The translations under genes were made by a program, and so were the position numbers. The notes below the pieces were generated by a model. That model made no database searches. It had not been told where the DNA came from and saw nothing but the letters and a program-made list of their open reading frames with translations. A DNA stretch of 13,129 bases from Methanoregula sp. GTDB lineage: Archaea; Halobacteriota; Methanomicrobia; Methanomicrobiales; Methanospirillaceae. Every line of letters starts with the position of its first letter. The stretch's first letter is position 1. Shown here one piece after another: positions 6,326-12,656 of the stretch. The stretch is from NCBI GenBank assembly GCA_026394695.1, contig JAPKXT010000205.1:1-13129 (forward strand), in the 5' to 3' direction.

Positions 6326-6359
6326 AAAAAAACGGAGAAGACGGGGAAGGACAATTTTT
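6326..6359. terminator. convergent T-tracts between permease and hydrolase genes
   Basis: A T7 run on the minus strand (A7 at 6326-6332) and a T5 run on the plus strand (6355-6359) lie in the short gap between two convergent genes. No strong hairpin is present; they fit archaeal T-tract termination for both genes. Confidence 0.35.
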
Positions 6360-6396
6360 CCATCTCCCATCTCTCTGTGATCTTCCCTCACCAGGT

Positions 6397-7071
6397 TCAG
6401 GATATTGTTTTTGCAAAAGCACGTACTTTTTCTGCTGCCCCGGATTTGAGTGGTACGCCATGACCGGAGAGGAGAACATCAAAATCGAGAGTTGCAATCA
6501 TGCGTATCGATCGCTCTGCTTCACCCATATCCGGGGTAAACTGTGGCGAAGGACCTGATAGAGTTACGCCGTCATATCTCAGGAGGTCACCAACAAAAAG
6601 GACTTTTGATACCGGGTCCAGAAGGCAGATGCTGCCCGGTGTATGGCCGGGTGCGTGTATACAGGTGAGCCCGGCGATAGTATCGCCGTTTTTGAGCCTG
6701 ATGTCAGGTTCTGTGAAACCGGCCTTAAAAAATATACCCAGGAGCCTGTACAGGAAACCACGCCCGCCTTTTGGCAGGGGTTGGGTTTTTTTTCCCGCTA
6801 CAAAATCTGCGTCCGCTTCATGGACAGCCACCTGTGCACCACTGAGGTTTTTTAGTTCGAGAACATTGCCGGTGTGGTCAAGATGATAGTGCGTCAGGAT
6901 GATTGTAGATAGTTCCGAAGGATTGCGTTTGAGCGTATCCTTGATATAGGTCAGAATCTTTTTACCACTGCGGGGTAGCCCGGTATCGATGAGAATTAAC
7001 CTTTCCCTGGCAATGACGTAACAGTTACCATTTATCCCGTCGATCTGGTGAATTCCCGGTACGATCTCCAT
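6397..7071 (-). CDS. metallo-beta-lactamase-fold hydrolase
   Basis: A 224-residue MBL-fold enzyme of the glyoxalase-II-like type. The dinuclear metal site is complete: H61-x-H63-x-D65-H66 in THYHLDHTGN, H143 in APGHTPGS, D162 in FVGDLL and H204 in LSGHG. There is no fused flavodoxin, rhodanese or RNase (beta-CASP) domain, so it is a stand-alone hydrolase, most likely acting on a thioester or other small molecule; the true substrate is unknown. ATG 7071 is chosen over a TTG two codons upstream. A good TATA box (7104-7111) lies about 35-40 bases before it, predicting a very short leader. It is monocistronic, convergent with the ABC operon and not clearly related to it. Confidence 0.9.
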   Translation of the reverse strand: MEIVPGIHQIDGINGNCYVIARERLILIDTGLPRSGKKILTYIKDTLKRNPSELSTIILTHYHLDHTGNVLELKNLSGAQVAVHEADADFVAGKKTQPLPKGGRGFLYRLLGIFFKAGFTEPDIRLKNGDTIAGLTCIHAPGHTPGSICLLDPVSKVLFVGDLLRYDGVTLSGPSPQFTPDMGEAERSIRMIATLDFDVLLSGHGVPLKSGAAEKVRAFAKTIS

Positions 7072-7101
7072 AGTCAATCAACACTGCATTTGATGTTAAA
7101 C

Positions 7102-7113
7102 GGTATTTATAGG
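7102..7113 (-). promoter_or_regulatory. TATA box of the hydrolase gene
   Basis: Read on the minus strand this is CCTATAAATACC, close to the archaeal consensus. Transcription is predicted to start near 7081, about ten bases before ATG 7071. Confidence 0.6.
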
Positions 7114-7224
7114 TTACAGCCTCAAATGCCGTTCCATTCACGGGGCTTGGAGAAAAGATTTCTTCGATGTAATTTTGAAAAATGGCAAAAAAATCCAGTA
7201 GGATTCATTCAGGATTGATTGCTG

Positions 7225-7503
7225 ATGACTGAGCCAACCAGTAGCACAAGGTCAATTGTTGATATAAAGGATATAACTGCACGAGCCGGGGCACGGGTCA
7301 TCTGGATACAATCAAACGACCTCATTCACCGGGGATGCAAGATGGGGAAATGACAATACCGTCAAACAGATGGGCACGGGGTTTTTTGTGTCTTCTCTGT
7401 ATTATAGGAAAATTCCCAGGCACCGTCTCCCTGCGACAAAACATGGAGCTTGTATACTCAGGAAAATGATTCAGTAACTGTTGAAGTGGGATTAAGTGTG
7501 TAA
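7225..7503 (+). pseudogene. possible decayed coding remnant
   Basis: A 42-codon ORF (7225-7353) reads MTEPTSSTRSIVDIKDITAR and so on, ending near ARVIWIQSND…GK. At its end a second plus frame continues with protein-like sequence (GNDNTVKQMGTGFF), and a third runs on to a TAA at 7501-7503 (…TWSLYTQENDSVTVEVGLSV). Three successive coding-like pieces in three phases suggest a gene broken by frameshifts, but no family is recognised and the last piece overlaps the 3' end of the PEGA gene on the other strand. The 42-residue piece could also be a real tiny gene. Weak evidence. Confidence 0.25.
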
Positions 7504-7970
7504 TAGGGAAAAGTTTTTTCTAAGAGATCAGCAGTAACAATCTCGGATTTTCCGACGGAAATATACACATTTTGCAGGTAATCCTCATATCCGATTTTTG
7601 TGATTTTAACGGTGTGGGGCCCGCTCTTTATTGGTTTTGTGAAACTTTCCCGTACGGGGGGAGTATCTCCGATATAAGCCCCGTCGATATACACAGAACA
7701 TGCTGGTGGTGACGACCAGATCGTAAGGGTGCCTGTGCTCTTGGTTGAAGTCCCCGTGGATGTTTCAGACGGGAAAGGCGATATTTGTGGTGTCGCTGCC
7801 GGTGTCATACCGGGTGTTTGGGCTGGCATTTCACGTAGTGTACTAGTTGGTTGTGGGGCTCCTTCGGGTGGTGATGAATACTCAAGACATCCACAGCAGC
7901 TTGTAAAAAAAATGATTAATCCGGCCAGAATTATCCAGGAAATGAATGAATGAATGGAATGTCTTTTCAT
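7458..7970 (-). CDS. PEGA-domain cell-surface lipoprotein
   Basis: A 170-residue exported protein. Residues 1-28 form a signal sequence: basic MKRH, a hydrophobic core and TSCCGC, a likely lipobox/anchor region at C25-C28. Residues about 30-80 are a Pro/Thr/Ser-rich spacer typical of surface stalks, which may be glycosylated. Residues about 80-150 form one PEGA domain (PF08308), from GTLTIWSSPPACSVYIDGAY through TPP, GPHTVKITKIGYEDY and the final strand. PEGA domains are small beta-sandwich modules in archaeal and bacterial envelope proteins with no catalytic role. The C-terminal tail is Thr/Ser-rich. No Shine-Dalgarno is visible; a palindromic TATA-like element about 16-27 bases upstream suggests a leaderless or near-leaderless transcript. 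Confidence 0.85.
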   Translation of the reverse strand: MKRHSIHSFISWIILAGLIIFFTSCCGCLEYSSPPEGAPQPTSTLREMPAQTPGMTPAATPQISPFPSETSTGTSTKSTGTLTIWSSPPACSVYIDGAYIGDTPPVRESFTKPIKSGPHTVKITKIGYEDYLQNVYISVGKSEIVTADLLEKTFPYYTLNPTSTVTESFS

Positions 7971-7985
7971 TGAACGCCATTAGGC

Positions 7986-7997
7986 TACTTTAAAGTA
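7986..7997 (-). promoter_or_regulatory. 12-bp palindrome overlapping the PEGA gene promoter
   Basis: TACTTTAAAGTA is a perfect palindrome centred about 22 bases before ATG 7970, where the TATA box of a leaderless gene is expected. It may be the TATA element itself, an operator, or both. Confidence 0.45.
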
Positions 7998-8268
7998 TTA
8001 TGTTTATTGATTTTGCGTTCTGTTGCAGCGGGATTTTTGATGACATGGTAAATATCGCTGTAATAATTTTTTCAAACTGCCCGGTATAAATCTGGTATAC
8101 CGGCATGTTTTTTTTTAATGACCAAGAACGAGAAGCAGTCTTGACAACATCGTGTTCTGGCTCTGGAGAAATGCTCAGAAATATTAAATCATAACGCTCT
8201 TTGGGGCTTTTGGTTTCACCTCCGCCCCCGCCGCTTGGGCCTCCCCCCACATTGCAATTACCTCTCAT
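7990..8268 (-). CDS. doubtful 92-residue hypothetical protein
   Basis: The translation begins with a Gly-rich stretch (GGGPSGGGGGE) and continues with mixed, protein-like sequence (ERYDLIFLSISPEPEHDVV; MPVYQIYTGQFEKIITAIF). No family, signal peptide or membrane segment is recognised. A TATA-like AAAAAATACG lies about 38 bases before the ATG, but there is no Shine-Dalgarno. The stop lies 19 bases before the PEGA gene, so they could be co-transcribed. Against it, an internal inverted repeat followed by T9 on the opposite strand looks like a terminator. It could be a real small gene or an accidental open frame. Confidence 0.35.
   Translation of the reverse strand: MRGNCNVGGGPSGGGGGETKSPKERYDLIFLSISPEPEHDVVKTASRSWSLKKNMPVYQIYTGQFEKIITAIFTMSSKIPLQQNAKSINIIL
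8081..8116 (+). terminator. plus-sense hairpin and T9 with no gene in front of it
   Basis: CCGGTATA-N7-TATACCGG is a perfect 8-bp inverted repeat (8081-8103), followed after four bases by nine T residues (8108-8116). By form this is one of the best terminators in the window, yet no plus-strand gene lies upstream. It may end a short non-coding transcript or antisense transcription. Confidence 0.45.
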
Positions 8269-8439
8269 AAGGTTAACCAGATTGCAGAAGGGGTCACCTT
8301 CGTATTTTTTACGTCAACGAAAAGATGAACAAAATCAGGTTCTCTACAGAGCCCTTGTTCTATTGTTTTTTTGGAGGCAGATGGTGAACAATTACCAAAA
8401 TTTAATACTGTCAGTGCCAATTGGCATAGCTGATAAGGT
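8269..8439. other. promoter region of the HdeD-like gene
   Basis: About 170 bases without a supported gene. The right part holds a TATA-like tract (AAATTTAATAC, about 8398-8408) and the palindrome at 8415-8426; the left part holds a minus-strand TATA-like tract for the doubtful 92-residue ORF. Confidence 0.5.
8415..8426 (+). promoter_or_regulatory. perfect 12-bp palindrome in the HdeD-like promoter
   Basis: TGCCAATTGGCA lies between the TATA-like tract and ATG 8440, just before the expected transcription start (near 8430). This is a typical position for a repressor operator. Confidence 0.55.
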
Positions 8440-9000
8440 ATGGATCATCTCTATAGTATCGTTGATAGAAAATCTCTTGCCCTGAGAGGTCTGGTTGCGG
8501 TCATTTTTGGTGTCCTTGCACTCGTGGCAACCGGTTTTGTCCTGGATTTTCTTGTGTATGTTTTTGGATTTTTTGCGATCATATCCGGTATTCTTACTGC
8601 CGGGATCGGGCTGTCATCGGAAAAAACCGAACTCCCCCCATGGTTGCTGGTACCGACCGGTGTTTTGAGTATCCTTGTGGGTATCTTTGCGCTTGTGACA
8701 CCCTTGATCGTCGCGATGGCAATAACGATCTTCATTGCTGCCTGGGCATTAATCACAGGAGTTACTGACCTTGGGCTCGCTGTCTCCCATAAGAAAATGC
8801 ACCACCGGATCCTGCTTGCAGTATCGGGAATAATTGGGGTCCTGTTTGCTATTATCCTGGTCATAACTCCTGTATTTGGTACATACGCACTGGTGATGGT
8901 GCTCGGCATATATGCCATAGCTGCCGGTTTTGTAAGTATATTCCTTGGCTTGTCTTTGGGCAAAGAAAAGGCCGTGATCGAAGTACAGACTTCTTTATAA
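8440..9000 (+). CDS. HdeD/DUF308 family membrane protein
   Basis: A 186-residue integral membrane protein with six hydrophobic helices, made of three two-helix repeats (starting at about residues 13, 66 and 123). Each repeat shows the family pattern of Gly, a small-residue run, FG/VG or VLF, and a following Pro, as in LRGLVAVIFGVLAL, LLVPTGVLSILVGIFALVTP and LAVSGIIGVLFAIILVITP. HdeD (PF03729) is an acid-stress inner-membrane protein in E. coli; in archaea its role is unknown, generally placed with stress functions. The start at ATG 8440 follows only a weak AAGG; promoter elements are clear upstream. No partner gene is evident, so it is monocistronic. Confidence 0.88.
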   Translation: MDHLYSIVDRKSLALRGLVAVIFGVLALVATGFVLDFLVYVFGFFAIISGILTAGIGLSSEKTELPPWLLVPTGVLSILVGIFALVTPLIVAMAITIFIAAWALITGVTDLGLAVSHKKMHHRILLAVSGIIGVLFAIILVITPVFGTYALVMVLGIYAIAAGFVSIFLGLSLGKEKAVIEVQTSL

Positions 9001-9204
9001 CTATCTTTTCCCGGTGTCCTGGATCGAAACGCAAAATTCAGGAGTATATTTTCCGTCCCCATCGGTTTCTCGCAGGATAATTACCCTGTCTGGGGTATTT
9101 TCTAAGAGAATATCTGCCGTATTTTGCCGGAATAGGATTAAAAAAGTAGGTTATTCCGGCTCCACCACCTCCTGTTCGCGTTCTGTTTCCCGATCTCATG
9201 TGTC
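9001..9204 (-). pseudogene. possible broken coding remnant on the minus strand
   Basis: One minus-strand phase carries coding-like sequence ending in TAG at 9001-9003. The segment 9004-9150 reads …NTADILLENTPDRVIILRET and DGDGKYTPEFCVSIQDTGKR, but is cut off upstream by TAA (9151-9153) and TGA (9196-9198) in the same phase. It has no ATG, GTG or TTG of its own. Residues between the stops (DRETEREQEVVEPE) and before the first stop also look coding. This suggests a gene 3' end damaged by nonsense changes or a frameshift. The family is not recognised and the call is tentative. Confidence 0.3.
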
Positions 9205-9379
9205 TGTGTGTTGCCTGGATGCGGCAATATTGGATATTTGCACTGGTTTTTGTTGTGCGCTGAGCAACAGTTTTGTGATCAATCCTGCACCTTCATTGTG
9301 CAACCGGACACTACGTGCCTGAACAGAATCATCAAAACTCTTATCTCTTCCATTGTCAGACTCACATCCAGAGGAAGTG

Positions 9380-10054
9380 ATGGTAATGAAAATTATCGGA
9401 TTGATCGCCAGTCCCAAAGGAAAGGAAAGCAACACCCTCAGACTCGTCAATGGTGTTCTCGAGGGCGCACAAAAAGAGGGTGCGGAGACGGAACTCGTGG
9501 ACATCTATAAAATGCATATCGAGTACTGCACTGCCTGCGGTACCTGCTATGCAAAAGGGGAGTGCACCTTAATCGATGATTTCCCGGACCTCTTTGAAAG
9601 GATGATGAATGCAGATGGAATAGTACTTGGAGCCCCCAATTATATTGACTCAGTGCCGGCGGCCATGAAAGCGGTTTTTGACCGTATGGCGGATGCCATC
9701 CACTGCCAGATGTTTTTTGACAAGTACGGGTGTTCTGTCTGTACGGCAGGCGGCAGCAACTCAACAGAAGTCATGGATTACATGAACCGCATCCTCACCA
9801 CCCTCGGCGCCACTGTCGTCGGCGGCGTCGGGGCTTCCGTTGGGATGGATCCATCGGCCCTCGGAAAAGCGGAGAAGCAGGCAGAGGACTTGGGGAAGAA
9901 ACTTGCAAAGTCGATCAAGGGCAAAATAAAATACCCCGAACAGGACAAGATTCACCAGCAGAGAAGGGAGTACTTCTGCCAGCTGGTGAAATTCAACAAG
10001 GAGCGGTTCGCCCACGAATATGACTGGTATGTCCAGATGGGCTGGATGAAATGA
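9380..10054 (+). CDS. iron-sulfur flavoprotein (Isf-like, NADPH-dependent FMN reductase fold)
   Basis: A 224-residue flavodoxin-fold protein (PF03358). The N-terminus MKIIGLIASPKGKESNTLRL carries the FMN phosphate-binding loop, followed by the motif C-x2-C-x2-C-x5-C (C50, C53, C56, C62). This is the compact [4Fe-4S] motif described for Methanosarcina Isf, at nearly the same position. GAPNYIDSVPAAMKAVFDRM (about 84-103) is the second flavin-contacting loop. The last about 40 residues form a charged extension. Isf proteins move electrons between ferredoxin and acceptors such as oxygen species. ATG 9380 is five bases after an AGAGG site; ATG 9386 and TTG 9353 are alternatives. It heads a tight operon with two DUF169 genes, only 14 bases before the first. 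Confidence 0.88.
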   Translation: MVMKIIGLIASPKGKESNTLRLVNGVLEGAQKEGAETELVDIYKMHIEYCTACGTCYAKGECTLIDDFPDLFERMMNADGIVLGAPNYIDSVPAAMKAVFDRMADAIHCQMFFDKYGCSVCTAGGSNSTEVMDYMNRILTTLGATVVGGVGASVGMDPSALGKAEKQAEDLGKKLAKSIKGKIKYPEQDKIHQQRREYFCQLVKFNKERFAHEYDWYVQMGWMK

Positions 10055-10068
10055 ACCGGTGAACGGAT

Positions 10069-10905
10069 ATGAAGAGTATAACCGCAGAAAAACTCCGGCT
10101 TGATCATGAACCCGTTGCAATTCTCTGGAGCAATACAAAACCCGAAGGAGCACTGCAGATAAAACCACATGGGCAGTCATGTATCATGCCGTTCTTTGCA
10201 CAGGTTGCAATGAAGCAAAAGACCGCCGTGTTTGACCGGGAGAGCTATGGCTGCCCGGGTGCCCGTGCAGGACTTGGTTTTGGCAATGGATACTACGACG
10301 CATTCGGTGGTGCCGGCATCGAATTCATGTCAGCATTCTTTGTTAAAGGCGCGGAGAGCAGCAAGAACCCGGAGGCCTATTGTGCGACCGTGCAGCATAT
10401 TCCCGAACGGGAGCGTGCCAAGTTCATGCAGGGTGAACGCCTTCACAGGAATACGGAAAAGGCAAAGCGGTTCATGACCGCGGACCTGCCGATCACGGAT
10501 ATTGCCGAGAAGTACGTGATCTTCACGCCCTTAAGCAAAGTGAAGCCCGGTGAACGCCCGGTCGTTGTTGTGTTTGTTGCAGACCCGCTGCAGATCACCG
10601 GGCTCGTCACGCTGGTCGGGGCCATCCGCGAGGGTACCGATCCCGTGAGGGTCCCGCCTATGGCCGCCTGCCAGCAGATCGGGGCATTCGTGTACGATGA
10701 GGCAAAATCTGAGCACCCGCGGGCTGTGCTCGGGTACACGGACCTCGCAGCACGGGCAAATGTGGGCAAGACCCTGCCGGGGAATATGTTCACGTTTGCC
10801 GTGCCATTTTCACTCTTTGAGGAGATGGAGGAGGAGGCACAAGACGGTGTGTTCGACGGCCCGATCTGGAAAGGACTTGCACAAAAGAGCAGTGATGGAG
10901 GGTGA
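10069..10905 (+). CDS. DUF169 (COG2043) family protein, first copy
   Basis: A 278-residue protein of DUF169 (PF02596), a family without established function found mainly in archaea and anaerobic bacteria. No signal peptide or membrane helix is seen, so it is cytoplasmic. Motifs visible are an N-terminal EPVAILW strand, C38 in GQSCIMPF, YGCPGARAGLGFG (C62), C105 in EAYCATVQHIPE, VPPMAACQQIGAFVYDE (C201) and GKTLPGNMFTFAVPFSLFEEM near the C-terminus. The cysteines are candidates for metal, Fe-S or thiol chemistry, but that is inference. It lies 14 bases after the flavoprotein and its stop overlaps the Shine-Dalgarno of the second DUF169 gene, so the three are surely co-transcribed. Confidence 0.88.
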   Translation: MKSITAEKLRLDHEPVAILWSNTKPEGALQIKPHGQSCIMPFFAQVAMKQKTAVFDRESYGCPGARAGLGFGNGYYDAFGGAGIEFMSAFFVKGAESSKNPEAYCATVQHIPERERAKFMQGERLHRNTEKAKRFMTADLPITDIAEKYVIFTPLSKVKPGERPVVVVFVADPLQITGLVTLVGAIREGTDPVRVPPMAACQQIGAFVYDEAKSEHPRAVLGYTDLAARANVGKTLPGNMFTFAVPFSLFEEMEEEAQDGVFDGPIWKGLAQKSSDGG

Positions 10906-10907
10906 TC

Positions 10908-11690
10908 ATGACTGAAATGCATTTTAAGGAAATCGGGGCGAGGCTGAAGTCAGCATTCAGGCTTTCAACACGCCCTCTCGCAGTGTACGGATCAGAAGTC
11001 CTGCCATCGGGCATTCCCCGACTGGCCGAGGTGAACCGGTGTTTTGCTGTTTCCCTGTTCCGAATGGCGACAGGAAATGAGGTGTCAGCGATCTATGTCA
11101 GTGCTGATACCGGGGAGGGCTGCTGTCCCGGCGGGCTCTACCATGTGGGGTATATTCCGGTGCCTGATGAGATCAGGTATTTTGTATCGACCGGCAGGAA
11201 AGACGTTCGCGGCGGGGCTGCGGAATACTTGAAGGCCAGCCCGGAGCTTGTCGAACGCTGCACGGTGGCCGCGGGACCGATCCGCCCGCCGGGAAAATAT
11301 CTTGTCGTGCAGGCATGCGAGACCCTTCCGGATCCCGGGCCCGCCATCAGATCCCTGTGCTGCTTTGGCACGGGCGAGCAGATCCGGAATATGGCAGCGC
11401 TCATTCACTTTGATCGGGACGACCCGTTCTCACCCGTCATCGTACCTTGGGGATCTGCCTGTTCGACCTATATCACATTCCCGGCGGGCCTTGCTGAAAA
11501 TACTCCGACAGAAACCGCGTTCATGGGACCGCAGGACCCGACGCAGAACCATTCCCTTCCTGCGGGCATGATGGCTCTGGGAATTCCTGCAAAAATGGCC
11601 GAAAGGATGGTAAAAAACCTGGACTCCTCGTTTATTATCCGGAGGCCACAGGTAGCATTCCCCAACCACGAGAAGCGGTTGAACCGATAG
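10908..11690 (+). CDS. DUF169 (COG2043) family protein, second divergent copy
   Basis: A 260-residue soluble protein, a divergent paralogue of the gene before it. It has RPLAVYGSE at the N-terminus, C45 in NRCFAVSLF, GCCPGGLYHVGY (C72, C73; aligned with YGCPGARAGLGFG of the first copy), C137 in VVQACE, CC at 151-152, VPWGSACSTY (C185; aligned with VPPMAACQQI) and LPAGMMALGIPAKMAERM near the end. It is richer in cysteine than the first copy, with two vicinal pairs. ATG 10908 is chosen because GGAGGG at 10897-10902 sits five bases before it; the GTG at 10902 lies inside that site. Biochemical role unknown; a heterodimer with the first copy is possible. Confidence 0.87.
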   Translation: MTEMHFKEIGARLKSAFRLSTRPLAVYGSEVLPSGIPRLAEVNRCFAVSLFRMATGNEVSAIYVSADTGEGCCPGGLYHVGYIPVPDEIRYFVSTGRKDVRGGAAEYLKASPELVERCTVAAGPIRPPGKYLVVQACETLPDPGPAIRSLCCFGTGEQIRNMAALIHFDRDDPFSPVIVPWGSACSTYITFPAGLAENTPTETAFMGPQDPTQNHSLPAGMMALGIPAKMAERMVKNLDSSFIIRRPQVAFPNHEKRLNR

Positions 11691-11709
11691 GCAGCCGGAT
11701 ACGTTGACA

Positions 11710-11727
11710 GAAAAAAATCATTTTTTC
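11710..11727. terminator. bidirectional A/T hairpin between convergent genes
   Basis: GAAAAAA and TTTTTTC (11710-11716 and 11721-11727) form an inverted repeat giving a T-run on both strands. It sits about 20 bases after the DUF169 operon and about 46 bases beyond the methyltransferase stop, so it can terminate both. Confidence 0.6.
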
Positions 11728-11773
11728 CCTACCGGAAATTGAGACCATCTAAAACTCACCGCATCAAAAGAAT

Positions 11774-12406
11774 TCAGCATCGTTCAGCCAGCAGGCAGAC
11801 TGCGCAATGCGATCCATACTTGCCGGGAACTTTAATGGTTTTTAACTCCCGGATGGTGAAATACGGGGATGTGAGTTCCCGCAGCTCGGATTCTGATGAG
11901 AAATAGAGCGTTGTCCCGATCTGGGTCTTCCGGTATTTCCCGCTTCCGCCAAACTGAGGATCTTTCTCACTGAAACAAACGGAAAAGTACATTGCTTCGG
12001 GCTTGAGGATTTTATGCACATTTTTGATATAGGACTCCCGGTCTTCCGGGAATATATGATGCAGAAGTTCCCAGTCATAGGCAAAGTCAAACGTGCCGGT
12101 TACTTCCTGCAGGTCGCCGAGGAGATCAGCGACAATAAACCTGCACCGGACTCCCCGTTTTTCTGCACGTTCGGTTGCAATTTTTATTGCCGTGGGAGAA
12201 CTGTCGACACCGGTCACATCAAACCCGAGACCTGCCAGGTATATTGCATAGTTGCCTGCACCGCACCCGAGATCAATGGTCCTGCAGGGCCGGACTTTCC
12301 CGTCCTGTACAAGCTCAACAAGCGCATCCGGTGGGGTCTCACTGTTCCAGGGGATCTTATCCAGCGGTATTTTCTGGTAAATCCTGTCGATATCGGCATA
12401 TTTCAT
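11774..12406 (-). CDS. class I SAM-dependent methyltransferase
   Basis: A 210-residue Rossmann-fold methyltransferase resembling the TehB/thiopurine-methyltransferase-like group. Motif I is DLGCGAGNY (45-53), followed by the acidic residue that binds the SAM ribose in GVDSS (D68), motif II ADLLGDL (about 93-99) and a motif IV-like FDFAYDWELLHHI (about 106-118). The N-terminal IPWNSETPPDALVELV is the helical cap that in this group lies over SAM and substrate. The C-terminus is strand-rich with CAVCLLAERC. No DNA- or RNA-binding domain is present, so a small-molecule substrate is likely but cannot be named. It is convergent with the DUF169 operon and lies 250 bases downstream of the NifH-like gene in the same direction. 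Confidence 0.88.
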   Translation of the reverse strand: MKYADIDRIYQKIPLDKIPWNSETPPDALVELVQDGKVRPCRTIDLGCGAGNYAIYLAGLGFDVTGVDSSPTAIKIATERAEKRGVRCRFIVADLLGDLQEVTGTFDFAYDWELLHHIFPEDRESYIKNVHKILKPEAMYFSVCFSEKDPQFGGSGKYRKTQIGTTLYFSSESELRELTSPYFTIRELKTIKVPGKYGSHCAVCLLAERC

Positions 12407-12656
12407 GTACGCAACCCTGAATGAGTAATCAACCGGAGGGAGGTTTCAATGTTTCCCTGAGTTCTCATGAAAAAGAAGAGCTTCATTTTCTCTCACATTT
12501 CGCCCGTTTTCAGGGCCTTACTCCGGTATCATTCAGGTATCCAGTCGGAGACGTTCCTTCACGCAGCAGGCTTCATTTCAATTCGACGCATGAAACATGT
12601 CGACAAGGTACGTGAGCGGGAAAAGCAAAGTCTGTGCCCGGCCGCATCTGAACGCA
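12407..12656. other. intergenic region between NifH-like and methyltransferase genes
   Basis: Nothing well supported. Open frames on the plus strand here give low-complexity, Ser/His/Arg-rich translations. A GGAGGGAGG tract (12435-12443) on the plus strand is followed by ATG at 12450 and a stop after only two further codons. On the minus strand a short T-rich tract follows the NifH-like stop, but no clear hairpin. Confidence 0.4.

Noticed and set aside
8201..8485. 94-codon plus-strand open frame with a poly-proline start
   Set aside because: It is the complement of the Gly-rich minus frame, overlaps the promoter and start of the HdeD-like gene, and has no RBS.
9014..9322. 102-codon plus-strand open frame
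   Set aside because: Ser/Arg/Cys-rich, no RBS; the opposite strand shows the more protein-like reading.
12435..12458. Strong Shine-Dalgarno-like GGAGGGAGG followed by ATG
   Set aside because: The frame it would serve ends after three codons (Met-Phe-Pro), so there is no gene; a chance purine tract is simpler.
12421..12615. 64-codon plus-strand open frame upstream of the methyltransferase
   Set aside because: Low-complexity translation, no RBS before its ATG and no recognisable domain.
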